Below are positions 31,736 through 42,211 of a stretch of 64,000 bases of DNA, piece by piece; the first letter of the stretch is position 1, and each line of letters starts with the position of its first letter. Location of the stretch: the NCBI GenBank assembly GCA_036365145.1, contig JAEOAD010000026.1, positions 1,488,001 through 1,552,000 on the forward strand, given 5' to 3'. The DNA is from Orientallactaga sibirica (lineage: Eukaryota; Chordata; Mammalia; Rodentia; Dipodidae). The position numbers and the translations under genes were made by a program. Under the pieces are notes generated by a model. The model searched no databases, was not told where the DNA came from, and was given only the letters and a program-made list of their open reading frames with translations.

Positions 31736-32384
31736 ATTTAACGTAAAAGCATAACTGCCTGGTTTACAGGGGAGAAGATACAAGGCCAGACAGCAGTGTC
31801 AAAGCAAAAGCCAGTGAGCAGAGCGGTGTGCCCACTCCAGTGAAACAGGGCAGGATCAAAGGGAATCTGCCACCCACCCTGATGCATCCCACAGCTTTTG
31901 CTAGTAGGTGGTAACTCAGAAGGGAAGCCCTCTGATTACCCAACAGGGAACCAAAAATTCCAGTTCAAGGCCAACGCAAACCACCCCACTCCTCTTCAAG
32001 TGAAAGCTCTTCAGATATGTTAATTCACAAGAAACCCAAATCCCCTGCTCTGGGCTAAGGATTCAGATACGTTAATTCACAGGACATCCCCTGCTCTCGG
32101 GCTAAAGATTCAGATATGTTAATTCACAAGACATCCCCTGCTCTCGGGCTAAAGAGCTCTGTGGTTCCTTCAACCACGTAACGACACGTCCTAGTTGAAA
32201 GGCAGCATATTACAGTGAAAAGAACATAGCATTTCTGCTTAGAAACCTGGGCTCAAATCCAAGCACGCTCACTGGTTAGCTCTGCATTCTGAGCCGTATT
32301 GCCTGGCGTTTGGAATAAGGAAAATGACAGCTGTGCTAGTAACTGCCTCACTTGAGAGGAGAAAACACTTTATGAAAGAAATGC
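31736..32384. other. Unassigned element-like sequence with an internal tandem repeat
   Basis: About 650 bases unlike the SINEs around it. Between 32011 and 32157 a unit of 47-51 bases (CAGATATGTTAATTCAC ... CCCCTGCTCTCGGGCTAA) occurs three times. Direct repeats of this size are common in LTR U3 regions, so an ERV LTR is possible, but I do not recognise one. Confidence 0.4.
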
Positions 32385-32387
32385 AAA

Positions 32388-32560
32388 AAAACGTTGGGCG
32401 TGGTGGAACACGCCTTTAATCCCAGCACTTGAGAGGCAGAGGAGATAGGAGGATCACTGTGAGTTTGAGGCCACCCTGAGACTACATAGTTAATTATAGG
32501 TGAGTCTGGGCTAGAGGGAGACTCTACCTATAAAAACCAAACCAAAACAAAACAAAAATT
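32388..32560 (+). mobile_element. B1 SINE
   Basis: Full length. Confidence 0.85.
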
Positions 32561-32701
32561 CAACCCAGCCAACCAAACAAAAAATCCACAAAAACATACC
32601 TTCCAACGTGTTGCTAGGGATGCTCACTAGATTTCATGGAACTATTAAAACAAACTTCATGAATTAAATTTATTTCATAAATGAGCTTGGAAACCTAACT
32701 T

Positions 32702-32755
32702 ACCTTAGGCTTCACAGGCAAGCGCCTTAGCTGCTAAGCTGTCTCTCTAGCCATT
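32702..32755 (-). mobile_element. DIP-like SINE head fragment
   Basis: Only the tRNA-like head remains. Confidence 0.7.
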
Positions 32756-32756
32756 T

Positions 32757-32903
32757 TTGGTGGTTTTTCAAGGTAGGGTTTCACTCTAGCCTAGGTGGAC
32801 CTGGAATTCACTATGTAATCTTGGGGTGGCCTCGAACTCATGTGATCCTCCCACCTCCACCTCCTGAGTGCTGGGATTAAAGGCATGCACCACTACACCT
32901 GGC
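32757..32903 (-). mobile_element. B1 SINE
   Basis: Full length. Confidence 0.85.
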
Positions 32904-32904
32904 T

Positions 32905-33073
32905 TTTTTTTTTTTTTTTTTTTTTTTTGGTTTTTGCAAGGTAGGGTCTCACTCTGGTCGAGGCTGACCTGGAATTAACTATGTAGTCTCAGGGTGGCCT
33001 CGAACTCTCAGCGATCCTCCTACCTCTGCCTCCCAAGTGCTGGGATTAAAGGCGTGCACCACCACGCCCAGCT
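32905..33073 (-). mobile_element. B1 SINE
   Basis: Full length, young-looking, with a T run of about 24. Confidence 0.88.
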
Positions 33074-33134
33074 ATTTTTTTTTTTTTTTTAAGATTAATT
33101 TCAGAAGGTTGGAGTTGAGGGAGTTTAGAGTTTT

Positions 33135-33203
33135 TTCTTTTTGGATCTGAGTGCTTTGTACATGCCAAGCAGGCACTGTACTACTGAACCATACCCCAGG
33201 CTA
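33135..33203 (-). mobile_element. ID-type SINE fragment
   Basis: GTACATGCCAAGCAGGCACTG..CTGAACCATACCCCAG. Confidence 0.5.
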
Positions 33204-33379
33204 GATCCTTACCAGATGACCAAATCTGTGCGGTTCTGGGTCAGAGGTGAGGTTGGGGGATTTGAGGTGAGGGGGAAATGGAGTGGGGAAGTACGTTGCC
33301 TATAGGTGAGGGAAGCAGGTAAATGAGAAAGGGAGCAATGAGTGTTCTCTCTGCCTAGATGGGATACATTTTTGTTTCT

Positions 33380-33616
33380 GTTTTTTTTTTTTGTTTTTTT
33401 TTCCAGAGGAGAGAATGTGCCCCTTGTGCAGCAGGACGTGGGTCTTCAGCCAATGGAATGAGGACTTCAGCCAAGATGCATGTCCCTTTGTGGCATCTAT
33501 GCAGCACTGCATGCTTTCATCATCATGCATCTGGCTAGGTGGGACCTGGAGATTCGAACATAAATTCTTAGGCTTTGCAGACAAGTGCCTTAACCACTAA
33601 GTCATCTCTCCAGCCC
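33380..33616 (-). mobile_element. DIP-like SINE, long subfamily, diverged
   Basis: Retains the extra segment and the head TAAGTCATCTCTCCAGCCC. Confidence 0.7.
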
Positions 33617-33639
33617 TGTTGCTGCTCTTTTTAACTTAT

Positions 33640-33643
33640 ATTT

Positions 33644-33683
<40 letters not shown>

Positions 33684-33686
33684 GAG
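33640..33686. repeat. (TTTA)n microsatellite
   Basis: About 11 units, tail of a truncated inverted DIP that ends near 33720. Confidence 0.93.
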
Positions 33687-33754
33687 AGATATAGAAATAG
33701 GTGGGGGCTTCTAGCCCTGACACACCCATTCTTTCCCCCCCCCCCGCCTATTTC

Positions 33755-34190
33755 TCAAAGCAATCAGAGAGTAGTTGATTACCTCCATAGCCTGTGTGCC
33801 ACTATTGCAAAGGTGTGTACCTCTTGCCTTTTTGGTTGGTTTTGTAATCTGCTTATTCACACTGTCGGTGGCCATTATCCCGTAGCCAGCCATTTGTTTA
33901 GTATTTTCCTGCACTATGAGGGCTAGCCGTCAGGGAGCTGGCTTCCTGCTCCCTGTCAGCGTGATCACTTGTTACCCTGTGCTCACAGCCTGTGATGTTT
34001 TCAGCAATAGGGTCTTTCTTACCATTTAGCTCTGATGGGTAATAGTACTTTGGTTACAGCCTGCATTATTTTGGGGACTTTATGGTCCTCTCTTATCAAC
34101 TGCTGTCTGTGGGTGGGGAGTACACAGTTCTGGAACTGGGATTTACCAGCCAGAGCCTATGGTTTTAGGGTTAAGTTTTCTCTACTCTAT
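33755..34190 (-). mobile_element. L1 3' UTR fragment (Lx-like)
   Basis: CAATCAGAGAGTAGTTGATT, TACCTCCATAGCC and GGGACTTTATGGTCC follow the order of inverted rodent L1 (Lx) 3' UTR. Part of it aligns with 52445-52565 in the same orientation. Confidence 0.65.
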
Positions 34191-34834
34191 ATAGGGTATT
34201 TTGACTGGTAATTTTATGAATACAATATTGTGCCACTTTGTCACTACCTGAAAAGATCTGAGCTTAAAGCCATGATTTGAAGAGGTTCTAAATAAAGGTT
34301 TTCTTTTTGTAAATGTTAAGAAATCTTGGCAAAGGAGGGAATGGCCCAAAGCAATTGAAAATTTCTTGCACTCTGGCAGGTTGAATTTGAGGAATCAATT
34401 TGTTTTGGACTAAATCTGGAAAAAATAATTTATGCATTGTAGCCAGAAATTCTTTAGGCTTTCTCTTTCCAGCCTTTCACTTGTCAGGAATGTTAAGTAT
34501 TATCAATAGCTTAATGGGCTTTTCAGCAAATTGCATTCAGATGAGATTCCTCTAGAAATGGATCTGAGCAGTCATGGTGTAAGGGGAGATTTTAAAATTC
34601 TGTAACTCTTTGAAAAGTAGTCAGAGAAAAAGAGAATGTTCCAAATGTTCCAAGTCTGGAAAAATTTAGGGGCTTCTAGTTAGTTCTCAGTATTTCCTGG
34701 TTGAGTAATAGAAATGCATTTATGAGTGGGCTTTTCTGTGAAGACGTGAAATAGAGTTGTGCAGTGGCTTTTTTAATAACTCAGTTTTTCCCTAGCATTC
34801 TATTAGTTGTTGCTTAGCAAACTTTTTCTGTCTT

Positions 34835-34985
34835 TTTTCTTTTTTTTGAGGTAGGGTCTCACTCTAGCTCAGGCTGACCTGTAATTCACTATGTAGTCTT
34901 AGGGTGGCCTTGAACTCATAGTAATCCTCCTACCTCTGCCTCCCGAGTGCTGGGATTAAAAGGGTGTGCCACCACACCTGGCATT
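34835..34985 (-). mobile_element. B1 SINE
   Basis: Full length; flanked by TTAGCAAACTTTTTCTG and TTAGCAGACTTTTTCTT, an imperfect target duplication. Confidence 0.88.
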
Positions 34986-35084
34986 AGCAGACTTTTTCTT
35001 TTATCATCTCTGTGTGTGTGTGTGTATGTGTGTGGCCTGCTGGTGTGTGTGGTGTCCAGAGTGTTACTATCTAGAGACGGGGTT

Positions 35085-35528
35085 TGTTTCCTGTGCTGAT
35101 TAAGGCATTAAAGGGCAGGAAAGTTTTTAAAAGAGCAAAGTTTATTTTGAAGTAAAAGTAAACAGAGAACACAGACTCCTCATGGAGGAGGGGACTCCAG
35201 AACTGGAAATCTGTTGTCCCAGTGGGAGCCAGACTTCTACTGAATAAGGGACGTCTGCCCATCCAGCATCCGTGATTGGTCAGCTTAAACCAGATGAAGA
35301 CGCTGATTGGTCCCTGATGCATCACTGTACTATGCAGCCCTCAAAGCCTGCCAAGGAGCCTTGGTGGGAAAATTCACTTAGAGAAGAAGTAGGAAATGAC
35401 TCACCCTCTTGCCATCTTAAGTCACCATCTTTGGGTACTCCCCAATATAGCCCCCTACCAAGGGCCCTTTTCCGCATCTGTCTGCCTAGCCAAGGAGACA
35501 GTCAGCTGCTGTAGTGTCTCAAGGACAG
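35085..35528 (-). mobile_element. Probable solo ERV LTR
   Basis: Read on the minus strand there is a leading TGTCC, two CCAAT boxes (ATTGGTC on + at about 35275 and 35306), then AATAAA followed by CTTTGCTC (about 35130-35145). This order is typical of an LTR U3-R. No internal retroviral sequence adjoins. Family not identified. Confidence 0.5.
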
Positions 35529-35544
35529 TTCCTGTGCTGGTCCT

Positions 35545-35774
35545 CACCTGCTTCCTTGTATGAGGCAGCGTCTTTTTGTTATTCTCAGCTGCAGATGCTA
35601 GGCTGGCAGGCTTCATGAGCTTTGGAGTTTTCCTGTTTCTGCTCTCATCTCATGAGGGCTGGGATTACAGAGGCTCCCTTCTGCGTCCATGTAGTATACT
35701 TGGGCTCTAGGGTTCCAAATTCAGGGACTCACACTTGCAAGCAAGCCTTTTACCACTGAGCCACATCCCTAGCC
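35545..35774 (-). mobile_element. B4-type SINE
   Basis: GAGGCAGCGTCTTTTTGTT to TTTACCACTGAGCCACATCCCTAGCC. Confidence 0.6.
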
Positions 35775-36653
35775 AAGAACTGACTAGACAAGCTAGTTGC
35801 GTCCACCTTTAACTATGGTTTCTTCTTTTCCAGCTAGAGGGTGATGGTGGGACTCGATGTACAGTCCTTGGGTGGCCTGGGCCTTTCTCTTGGGCAGGCT
35901 GGCACTCTTATTTCAGCAGTAGCAACGGTGTCTCACTGGCTGCTTCTCCCTTACAAAGCTACAGCTTTGGAAAATTCTGTAGTTTTTCTTTCCTCTTCAG
36001 CTTTGAGCTAAGCCTGCTGAGGTCTGATTGGACTCTGTTCCTTACTAGAGCGGCTTTGGTCCTAGTTACATCACCCAGGCATGGACTGGATGCGCAGAGC
36101 CTTTCTCCTGATAACCCACTTCCAGGTTCCCTTTACCTCTGGCCAGGCAGAAGGAAGGGAGCTCGAGGGGCGGCTACGCCACACACAAAGCTCTGTTCTT
36201 TCCTCCTGTGGCCCTGAGGCAGTAAAGGGGAGCATGTTCCTGGGGTGGGGAGAGGAAGTAACAGTCTTCCTTCTCTGGGTAGTGGAGGCAAGGAGAGGTA
36301 TAGTGGGAAGGCCATGGGCGCCTCCCTAAATCATAATTTGTATGAATTACAGCTGCTGTATTAAATGTTTGTTGTCAATAATCATGCCACTTTAGGTACA
36401 GAGTCTGTCTTAAAAATAAGAAAATATTGTTAAAACCAAAATAAGCATATTTAAATTGGGCCCCTTCTTACTAAGCACGGGAACTTTTTAAGCAATTGGG
36501 CTTTTGCCTGTGGATTTGGACCAAACAGAAAACCCTACACGTGAAGACGCCTCACCCTGTCTCTCCTTCCTGTTCCAGGCACTTATGACAAGGTTGTAGT
36601 CCTCGACTTTTTCAATGGAGCCAATTCCAAGTCTGCCTTTAAAATGTGTCTTT

Positions 36654-36813
36654 TTTTTTTTTTTTTTTTTTTTTTTTGAGGTAGGGTCTCACTCTGGTCC
36701 AGGCTGACCTGGAATTCACTATGTAGTCTCAGGGTGACCTTGAACTCTCAGTGATTCTCCTACCTCTGCCTCCCGAGTGCTGGGATTAAAGGTGTGCGCC
36801 ACCACGCCCGGCT
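36654..36813 (-). mobile_element. B1 SINE
   Basis: Full length, flanked by TTTAAAATGTGTCTTT and TTTAAAACGTGTCTTT. Confidence 0.9.
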
Positions 36814-37117
36814 TTAAAACGTGTCTTTAATGCGTTGTGTGAATGTGTGCTTTGATTCCTAAGAAGTGAGAAGCTTGTCTCCTAAAGCAGTATTATAGCA
36901 TCAGGTGCTGCATTGTGACTGAGCTAATTAAAACATTTTTGCTGGCTTTCTTTTCAAAATGTGTTTGGTTTTCTCTAGGCACATGCTCCTGTCCGATGGG
37001 CTGTTGGTTTTGATTCATCTGCTACTGACTTGTCACCCTGTGGCTCTTCCATGAGTTTGAAGTTTCCTCTTGACTGATTCCTCAGTGTTTATATCTGTTC
37101 CTAATTTACAATTTTTG

Positions 37118-37608
37118 TTGTTTTGAGGTAGGGTTTCTGTGGTGGTTTGATTGGGGAGTCTCCCATAAACTTTTAAGTGTTCCGAATGCCATGTCTCCAG
37201 CCTTTGGCAATTTGGAATTAACACCTCCTAGAGGCAGTGTATTGTTGGGGGCGGGCCTATGGGTGTTATAGCCAGCTTCCTCTTGCCAGTGTTTGGTACA
37301 CTCTCCTGTTGCTATTGTCCATCTGATGTTGTCCAGGAGGTGATGTCCACCCTCTGCTGATGTCATCATTTTCCCCTGCCATCATGGAGCTTCCCCTTGA
37401 GTCTGTAAGCCAAAATAAGCCCTTTTTCCTACAAGCTGCTCTTGGGTGGGTGTTTTCTGCCAGTAATGTGAACCTGACCGCAACAATGTCAGTCCAGCCC
37501 AGGCTGACCTGGAACTCATTCTGTTGCACAGGCTGACCTCAGACTCAGTGATCCTGCTATTCTGCCTCCCCAGTACTGGATTCAAGGTGTTCGCCACCAC
37601 GCCTGGCA
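37118..37608 (-). mobile_element. Old B1, split by a MaLR LTR
   Basis: Left piece 37118-37137 (TTTTGAGGTAGGGTTTC) and right piece 37486-37608 (CAGTCCAGCCCAGGCTGACC to CACCACGCCTGGC) belong to one B1 interrupted by the LTR. Confidence 0.7.
37138..37485 (+). mobile_element. MaLR-type solo LTR
   Basis: 348 bp, TGTGGTGG to CAACA. It has GGGGGCGGGCC, a TTATAGCC box and GCCAAAATAAG as the poly(A) region, the layout of rodent MT/ORR MaLR LTRs. Nested in a B1. Confidence 0.72.
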
Positions 37609-37639
37609 CTTTTATTTATACTTTTAATGTGATCTCTAC

Positions 37640-37802
37640 TTTTCTTTTTTTTTTTTTGGTTTTCCAAGGTAGGGTCTCACTCTAGCCCAGGCTGACCTGG
37701 AAGTCACTATGTAGTCTCAGGGTGGCCTTGAACTCTTGGTGATCCTCCTACCTCTGCCTCCCGAGTGCTGGGATTAAAGGCGTGCGCCCCCACGCCCGGC
37801 TT
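37640..37802 (-). mobile_element. B1 SINE
   Basis: Full length; TGATCTCTACTTTT / TGATCTCTACATTTTT on the two sides is a target duplication. Confidence 0.9.
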
Positions 37803-38826
37803 GATCTCTACATTTTTGATGGAATTATTGTAGACTTTGAGGGGAAGTAATTTCTCTTGTTCTTAGCTTTAGTAAGTGTATTAGGGCTCACCTGAGCAGC
37901 AGACCCCGAGGAGGTAAGTGCTGGGCTGAACGTGAGCATGTGTGTGTATCCGTGTGAGGAATCGGAATCCCGCATGTGACGATGGAGGCTCTGTGCTCAG
38001 AGGCCACTAGTGGCCGTCCTGCTCGTACAGTTAGATGCCTAGAACATTTTCATAATTGTTTGAAGTTGTGCTAGATCACACTGCTCTGGAAATGTCAGTC
38101 TGGAGGGGCTGAGAAGGCTAGGCAGAGGCTGCAGAGAAGAGAGCCGGACACGCATGAAAACTGGGGCAGAAAGAGGCTTTGGAGCTGTTCACCAAGCATG
38201 AAACTTAGAGAAAGCCCAGAGTAGGAAACAAGGCATGCTTCTCTTGAGTTGGTGTGTGGGTCCATTATGTGTTACGTCTTCACTTCGTAGATGAGAGGCA
38301 TCACCTGCTGGCTGGCTTGGATCAATGTGGCTGTATATTGCACCCGTGGTAGAAAACGGAACTTTGCTCAGGTCATTCTCAGTGTCACCAGGAAAGGTGT
38401 AGGAATTGGATGGTAGAAGCTGGTACAGAGGGAGTGTGGAAGAGCGTGGGAAATAACTGGTCATTGCTGTGTGCAGCACTTCCTACGGGGGATAAGCAGG
38501 AAGTGGGTGAAAGCCAGAGAGGAGAGCTTGTGTGTGCTTTGTGCTTTCCACCTGTCTCACTGTTGGCACCACCATTCCAGTAGGAACACTTGGCATTATT
38601 GCAAAGCAAGGTGCATCTGGAATGTTCAGTAACTGAGTAAAATACTCAAGCTGTTGAAATGAGCCTTTTGGTTCATTGTGTGGAAATCTTATAAAACAGA
38701 CCAACCTGTATTGTGCCCAACATGGCTCCTTAGAAGTTGCTATGCATACACCACCTGAAGTTCACAATGGGCTTTCATTTTAGGTGATTGTCCTACTTTG
38801 TCAAAGTGGTCCCTGGTTCTGAAAAT

Positions 38827-39162
38827 GACTGCCTCTCCCGCTCAGTTCTCATGTGTGCATCCAGGGATCATCTGAACATGACGTCACACAGAGACTGCCT
38901 CTCCCGCTCATTTCTTACGTGTGCATCCAGGGCTCATCTGAACATGACATCCAGGGCTCATCTGAACATGACGTCACACAGAGACTGCCTCTCCCGCTCA
39001 GTTCTCACGTGTGCATCCAGGGCTCATCTGAACATGACGTCACACAGAGACTGCCTCTCCCGCTCAGTTCTCACGTGTGCATCCAGGGCTCATCTGAACA
39101 TGACGTCACACAGAGACTGCCTCTCCCGCTCAGTTCTCACGTGTGCATCCAGGGATCATCTG
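38827..39162. repeat. 66-bp minisatellite with TGACGTCA sites
   Basis: Unit starts at 38827, 38893, 38983, 39049 and 39115 (four intervals of 66, 90, 66 and 66; the 90 contains a 24-base internal duplication), ending in a partial fifth unit. Sequence GACTGCCTCTCCCGCTC...GTGTGCATCCAGG.CTCATCTGAACATGACGTCACACA. Perfect TGACGTCA palindromes lie at 38879, 38969, 39035 and 39101. Confidence 0.95.
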
Positions 39163-39312
39163 GCTTCAGCTTTATGCTGCTGTTGTCATTCCATGGTCTT
39201 TTGGCTGTGAAATCAAGTGTGTGTCTTGCCCGGAATTTGGAATAATTATAACTAAGAACATAGAATGGCCTGGTTTTCTGGATCAACATGCTTTGATGAA
39301 GAATGTCATGTT

Positions 39313-39515
39313 GGGCTCGAGAGTTGGCTTAGTGGTTAGGTGGTGCTTGTGCAGCCTAAGGACCCAATTTGATTCCCCAGAACCCATGTAGGCCAGATGC
39401 ACATGGTGGCGCATACATCTGGAGTAAGTTTGCAGTGGCTAGAGGCCCTAGTGTGCACATTCTCTCTCTTCCTCTCTCCTCTCTCATAAATAAATAAAAA
39501 ATAAAATATTAAAAA
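39313..39515 (+). mobile_element. DIP-like SINE
   Basis: Full length, diverged; flanks GAAGAATGTC / AAAAGAATGCC suggest a target duplication. Confidence 0.82.
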
Positions 39516-39524
39516 AAGAATGCC

Positions 39525-39688
39525 TGGGCTGGGTGTGGCCTTTAAATCCCAGCACTTGGGAGGTGGAAGTAGGAGGATTGCTGTGAATTCGAAGCCACCC
39601 TGAGACTACGTAGTAAATTTCAGGTCAGCCTGAACTAGAGTGAGACCCTACCTCAAAAAACGAAAACAAAAACAAACAAACAAAAAGG
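39525..39688 (+). mobile_element. B1 SINE
   Basis: Short deletion in the head. Confidence 0.83.
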
Positions 39689-39709
39689 GAATGTCAGTTG
39701 AACACAATA

Positions 39710-39748
39710 TTTTCTTTTAATTTAGTTGAGAGTTACAGAGAGAGAAAG

Positions 39749-39779
<31 letters not shown>

Positions 39780-39935
39780 ATGGGCGCGCCAGGGCCTCCA
39801 GGCACTACAGACGAACTCCAGGTGCATGTGCCCCCTTGTGTATCTGGCTTAAATGGGTCCTGGGGAATCGAGCCTTGAACCAGTGTCCTTAGGCTTCATA
39901 AGCAAGCGCTTAACTGCTAAGCCATCTCTCTAGCA
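39710..39935 (-). mobile_element. DIP-like SINE
   Basis: Full length with (GA)n. Confidence 0.87.
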
Positions 39936-39949
39936 CTGAGCCATTCTCT

Positions 39950-40153
39950 TTAAAAATTTTTTTATTTGAGAGAGCAGGGGTGGGTGAGTTGGGGGGTTGG
40001 GACATGCCGGGCCTCTAGCTCCTGCAAACAAACTCCATATACATGCGCCAGGTTGTACATCTGGGTTTATGTGGGAATTGGGGAATTGCACCCCCTGGGC
40101 CAGCAGATTTTGCAAGCAAGTGCCTTTAACATATGAGCCTTCTCCCCAGGCCC
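39950..40153 (-). mobile_element. DIP-like SINE, diverged
   Basis: Body altered (GGGAATTGCACCCCCTGGGCC). Confidence 0.72.
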
Positions 40154-40385
40154 TTCCATCTTGGCCATCTCAAGTGTAAAGTTAGGGGAGAATAATATGT
40201 TTATGTTGTGTAAGACAGGACAAAGTGTTTGTGCTGCCACTTGATGAAACTTTTAGACCTGAGTGCAGGGCATCTGGCTAATGCCACATATTGAGCTATC
40301 ACAACAAATATTTGAAGCTGAGACTACAGGAGAATTTGGAAAGAACAGCCATCCCCGCATATCAGCACGTGGTTAATTCCCAGTT

Positions 40386-40860
40386 TGAGGCAAGGTCTCT
40401 GTGGTGGTTGGATTCAGGTGTCCCCCATACACTTAGGGGTTCTGAGTGCTAGGTTCCCAGCTGATGGCAGTTTGGGAATTAACGCCTCCTGGAGGCAGTG
40501 TATCGTTGGGGGCGGGCTTATGGGTGTTATAGCCAGCTCCCCCTTGCTAGTGTTTGGTACACTCTCCTATTGCTGGTGTCCACCTGATGTTGGCCAGGAG
40601 GTGATGTCCACCCTCTGCTCATGCTGTCGTTTCCCCTGCCATCATGGAGCTTCCCCTTGAGTCTGTAAGCCAAAATCAACCCCTTTCTCCCACAAGCTGC
40701 TCTTGGTCGGTCGGGTGGTTTCTGCCAGCAGCAATGTGAACCTGACTGCAGCAGTCTCATTTTAGCCCAGGCTGACCTAGAACCCACTCTGTAGTCCAGG
40801 CTGGCCTCAAACTCATGGTGATGTTCCTGGGATTATAGGCATGAGCCATCATGTTAAGTT
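40386..40860 (-). mobile_element. Old B1, split by a MaLR LTR
   Basis: Left piece 40386-40399 (TGAGGCAAGGTCTC), right piece 40754-40860 (GTCTCATTTTAGCCCAGG onward). Confidence 0.7.
40400..40753 (+). mobile_element. MaLR-type solo LTR with 5-bp target duplication
   Basis: 354 bp, TGTGGTGG to GCAGCA, flanked by GTCTC at 40395-40399 and 40754-40758, the 5-bp duplication expected for ERVL-MaLR. Best copy of the family in the window. Confidence 0.82.
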
Positions 40861-41245
40861 ACTCGGTGAAATTCTTTTCTTTCTTAAGTAGCAACTTCGT
40901 GTGGATACACCATGTGTTGGTACCGTCATTTCCTTGCTCACTGCCCCTTTCCGCTGAGGGTCTTCCTCCGTGGTTTTGCTGGTGGAGTGTGAGTTGTAAG
41001 AGCAGCAGTCAGTCATTGTAAGGGGGGCAGTGCCTCTGGACATTTCCTTCCACTCTGTGCTTCTTACAGTCTTTCTGCCCCCTCTTGCTCAAAACTCCCT
41101 GAGCCATGGTGTGTGTGTGTGTGAAGTCTACTTTAGTGTTGTACTCAGCAGCTTCTGGATTTCTGCTTTGGGTGAAATTCTTAAAAAAAAGATGAAGAGC
41201 TGTCTTCCAGCTTTTTTCTCAGTGTGATGTCATTTCTTTCCCCAG

Positions 41246-41282
41246 ATCTGGTTGTAAATGTATCGTGAAGCGGCAGCCCAGA
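41246..41282 (+). other. SPECC1L: SPECC1L 5' UTR part of the first coding exon, with an upstream ATG
   Basis: The exon opens after the acceptor TTTCTTTCCCCAG. An out-of-frame ATG at 41258 opens a 20-codon reading frame that ends with TAA at 41318-41320, overlapping the real start. Its context is weak (T at -3, T at +4). Confidence 0.75.
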
Positions 41283-41435
41283 ATGAAGAAAGCAAGCAGG
41301 AGTGTCGGCTCAATGCCTAAGGTGTCTGGGACGAGTAAAACCCAAACGGTAGAAAAAGTTAAGCCTGAAAACAGCTCTTCAGCGTCAGTAGGAGGCAAAC
41401 TTGTAAAGGCCGGCACAGCAGCATCTTTGTCAAAG
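41283..41435 (+). CDS. SPECC1L: SPECC1L coding exon 1 (residues 1-51)
   Basis: SPECC1L (cytospin-A) is a coiled-coil and calponin-homology protein linking actin and microtubules. It is needed for cell adhesion, migration and facial morphogenesis. This exon starts [16 protein letters not shown] and ends AASLSK, 51 codons, the same length as I recall for human exon 1 coding sequence. The start has A at -3 and is preferred over the weak upstream ATG. The donor is AAG|GTATT at 41436 and the phase is 0, so it joins in frame to TKSNDD of the next exon. The segment is Ser/Lys-rich, basic and probably disordered, as in the family. Confidence 0.95.
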
Positions 41436-42211
41436 GTATTAACGTGTGATGATTGAATATGCAATGGATGTTAAGAGCGCATTTTAATATGTTGAATTCA
41501 TTAAATGACCATTATTTGGGGTTCACCCTTTCCTGGTACTGGGAGCACAAAGCCTTTGAAGAGAGCTTCTAGCAGGGGTGGCCTTAATTAGTGTTTTGGT
41601 GTATCTTTATGCATGAAGCTAATCATGGGCTTTGCAGGGCATTGTGCCTGTGAGCTGGAGGGAGTCTGCTGTCAGGAGGCTGTGGAGGAAGAGATGGAGT
41701 TCGTGAGGTGTAAGCAAGAATAAGAAACACCCATGGAAAAATGCCAGCTCTCCTGGGGGAATAGTAGAGCAGCGTGAGCGGTTTCAAGGTGAATATCATA
41801 TTCCTAGCTCAGGAAGGCTTTGTGGAAAGAGCCGTGAGCCACGTCTTAGGGAGTGACCAGCTGTGGTCCTGTGAGCTCTGGACAGTGGCATTAGTTCCAC
41901 CCACACCTTTCACATGGTAAACTGCTCTTCTTCTGACAGCTGACCTGGTATTAATCTTCATCAATATTGGGAGCTAAGAAAGAGCATAATTAATGTTCTT
42001 TCCACTCCTTAGAGACTGGGTTAATTATTTTTTTGGATTGAATAATTAATTAGACCAGGAACTTCGGGACAGCAGACTTGGGCTTACTTAATACATGCTG
42101 CAGAGGGCTGTGATCATAACTAAATGAGGGACTGTATTAAGGTGGTCAGCACAGACCAGGTGCTTAGTAAGTGACAAGTAGTAACAGTTTTTTTTTTTTA
42201 AAATATGTTTA

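Larger units (their letters stand above)
18937..41245 (+). other. SPECC1L: SPECC1L intron 1
   Basis: About 22.3 kb, from the CpG-island donor to the acceptor TTTCTTTCCCCAG ending at 41245. Mostly SINEs, listed separately. Longer stretches where I recognise no repeat or exon are 19260-19755, 21304-21961, 25222-25500, 25984-26203, 28700-28933, 30289-30694, 33205-33360, 34200-34830, 35775-36650, 36812-37120, 37803-38826, 40154-40385 and 40856-41245. Any unannotated 5' UTR exon or enhancer would lie in these. Confidence 0.6.

Noticed and set aside
38788..39245. Two overlapping repeat-protein-like frames
   Set aside because: Consequence of a 66-bp unit without stops in two frames; no splice context or start support.
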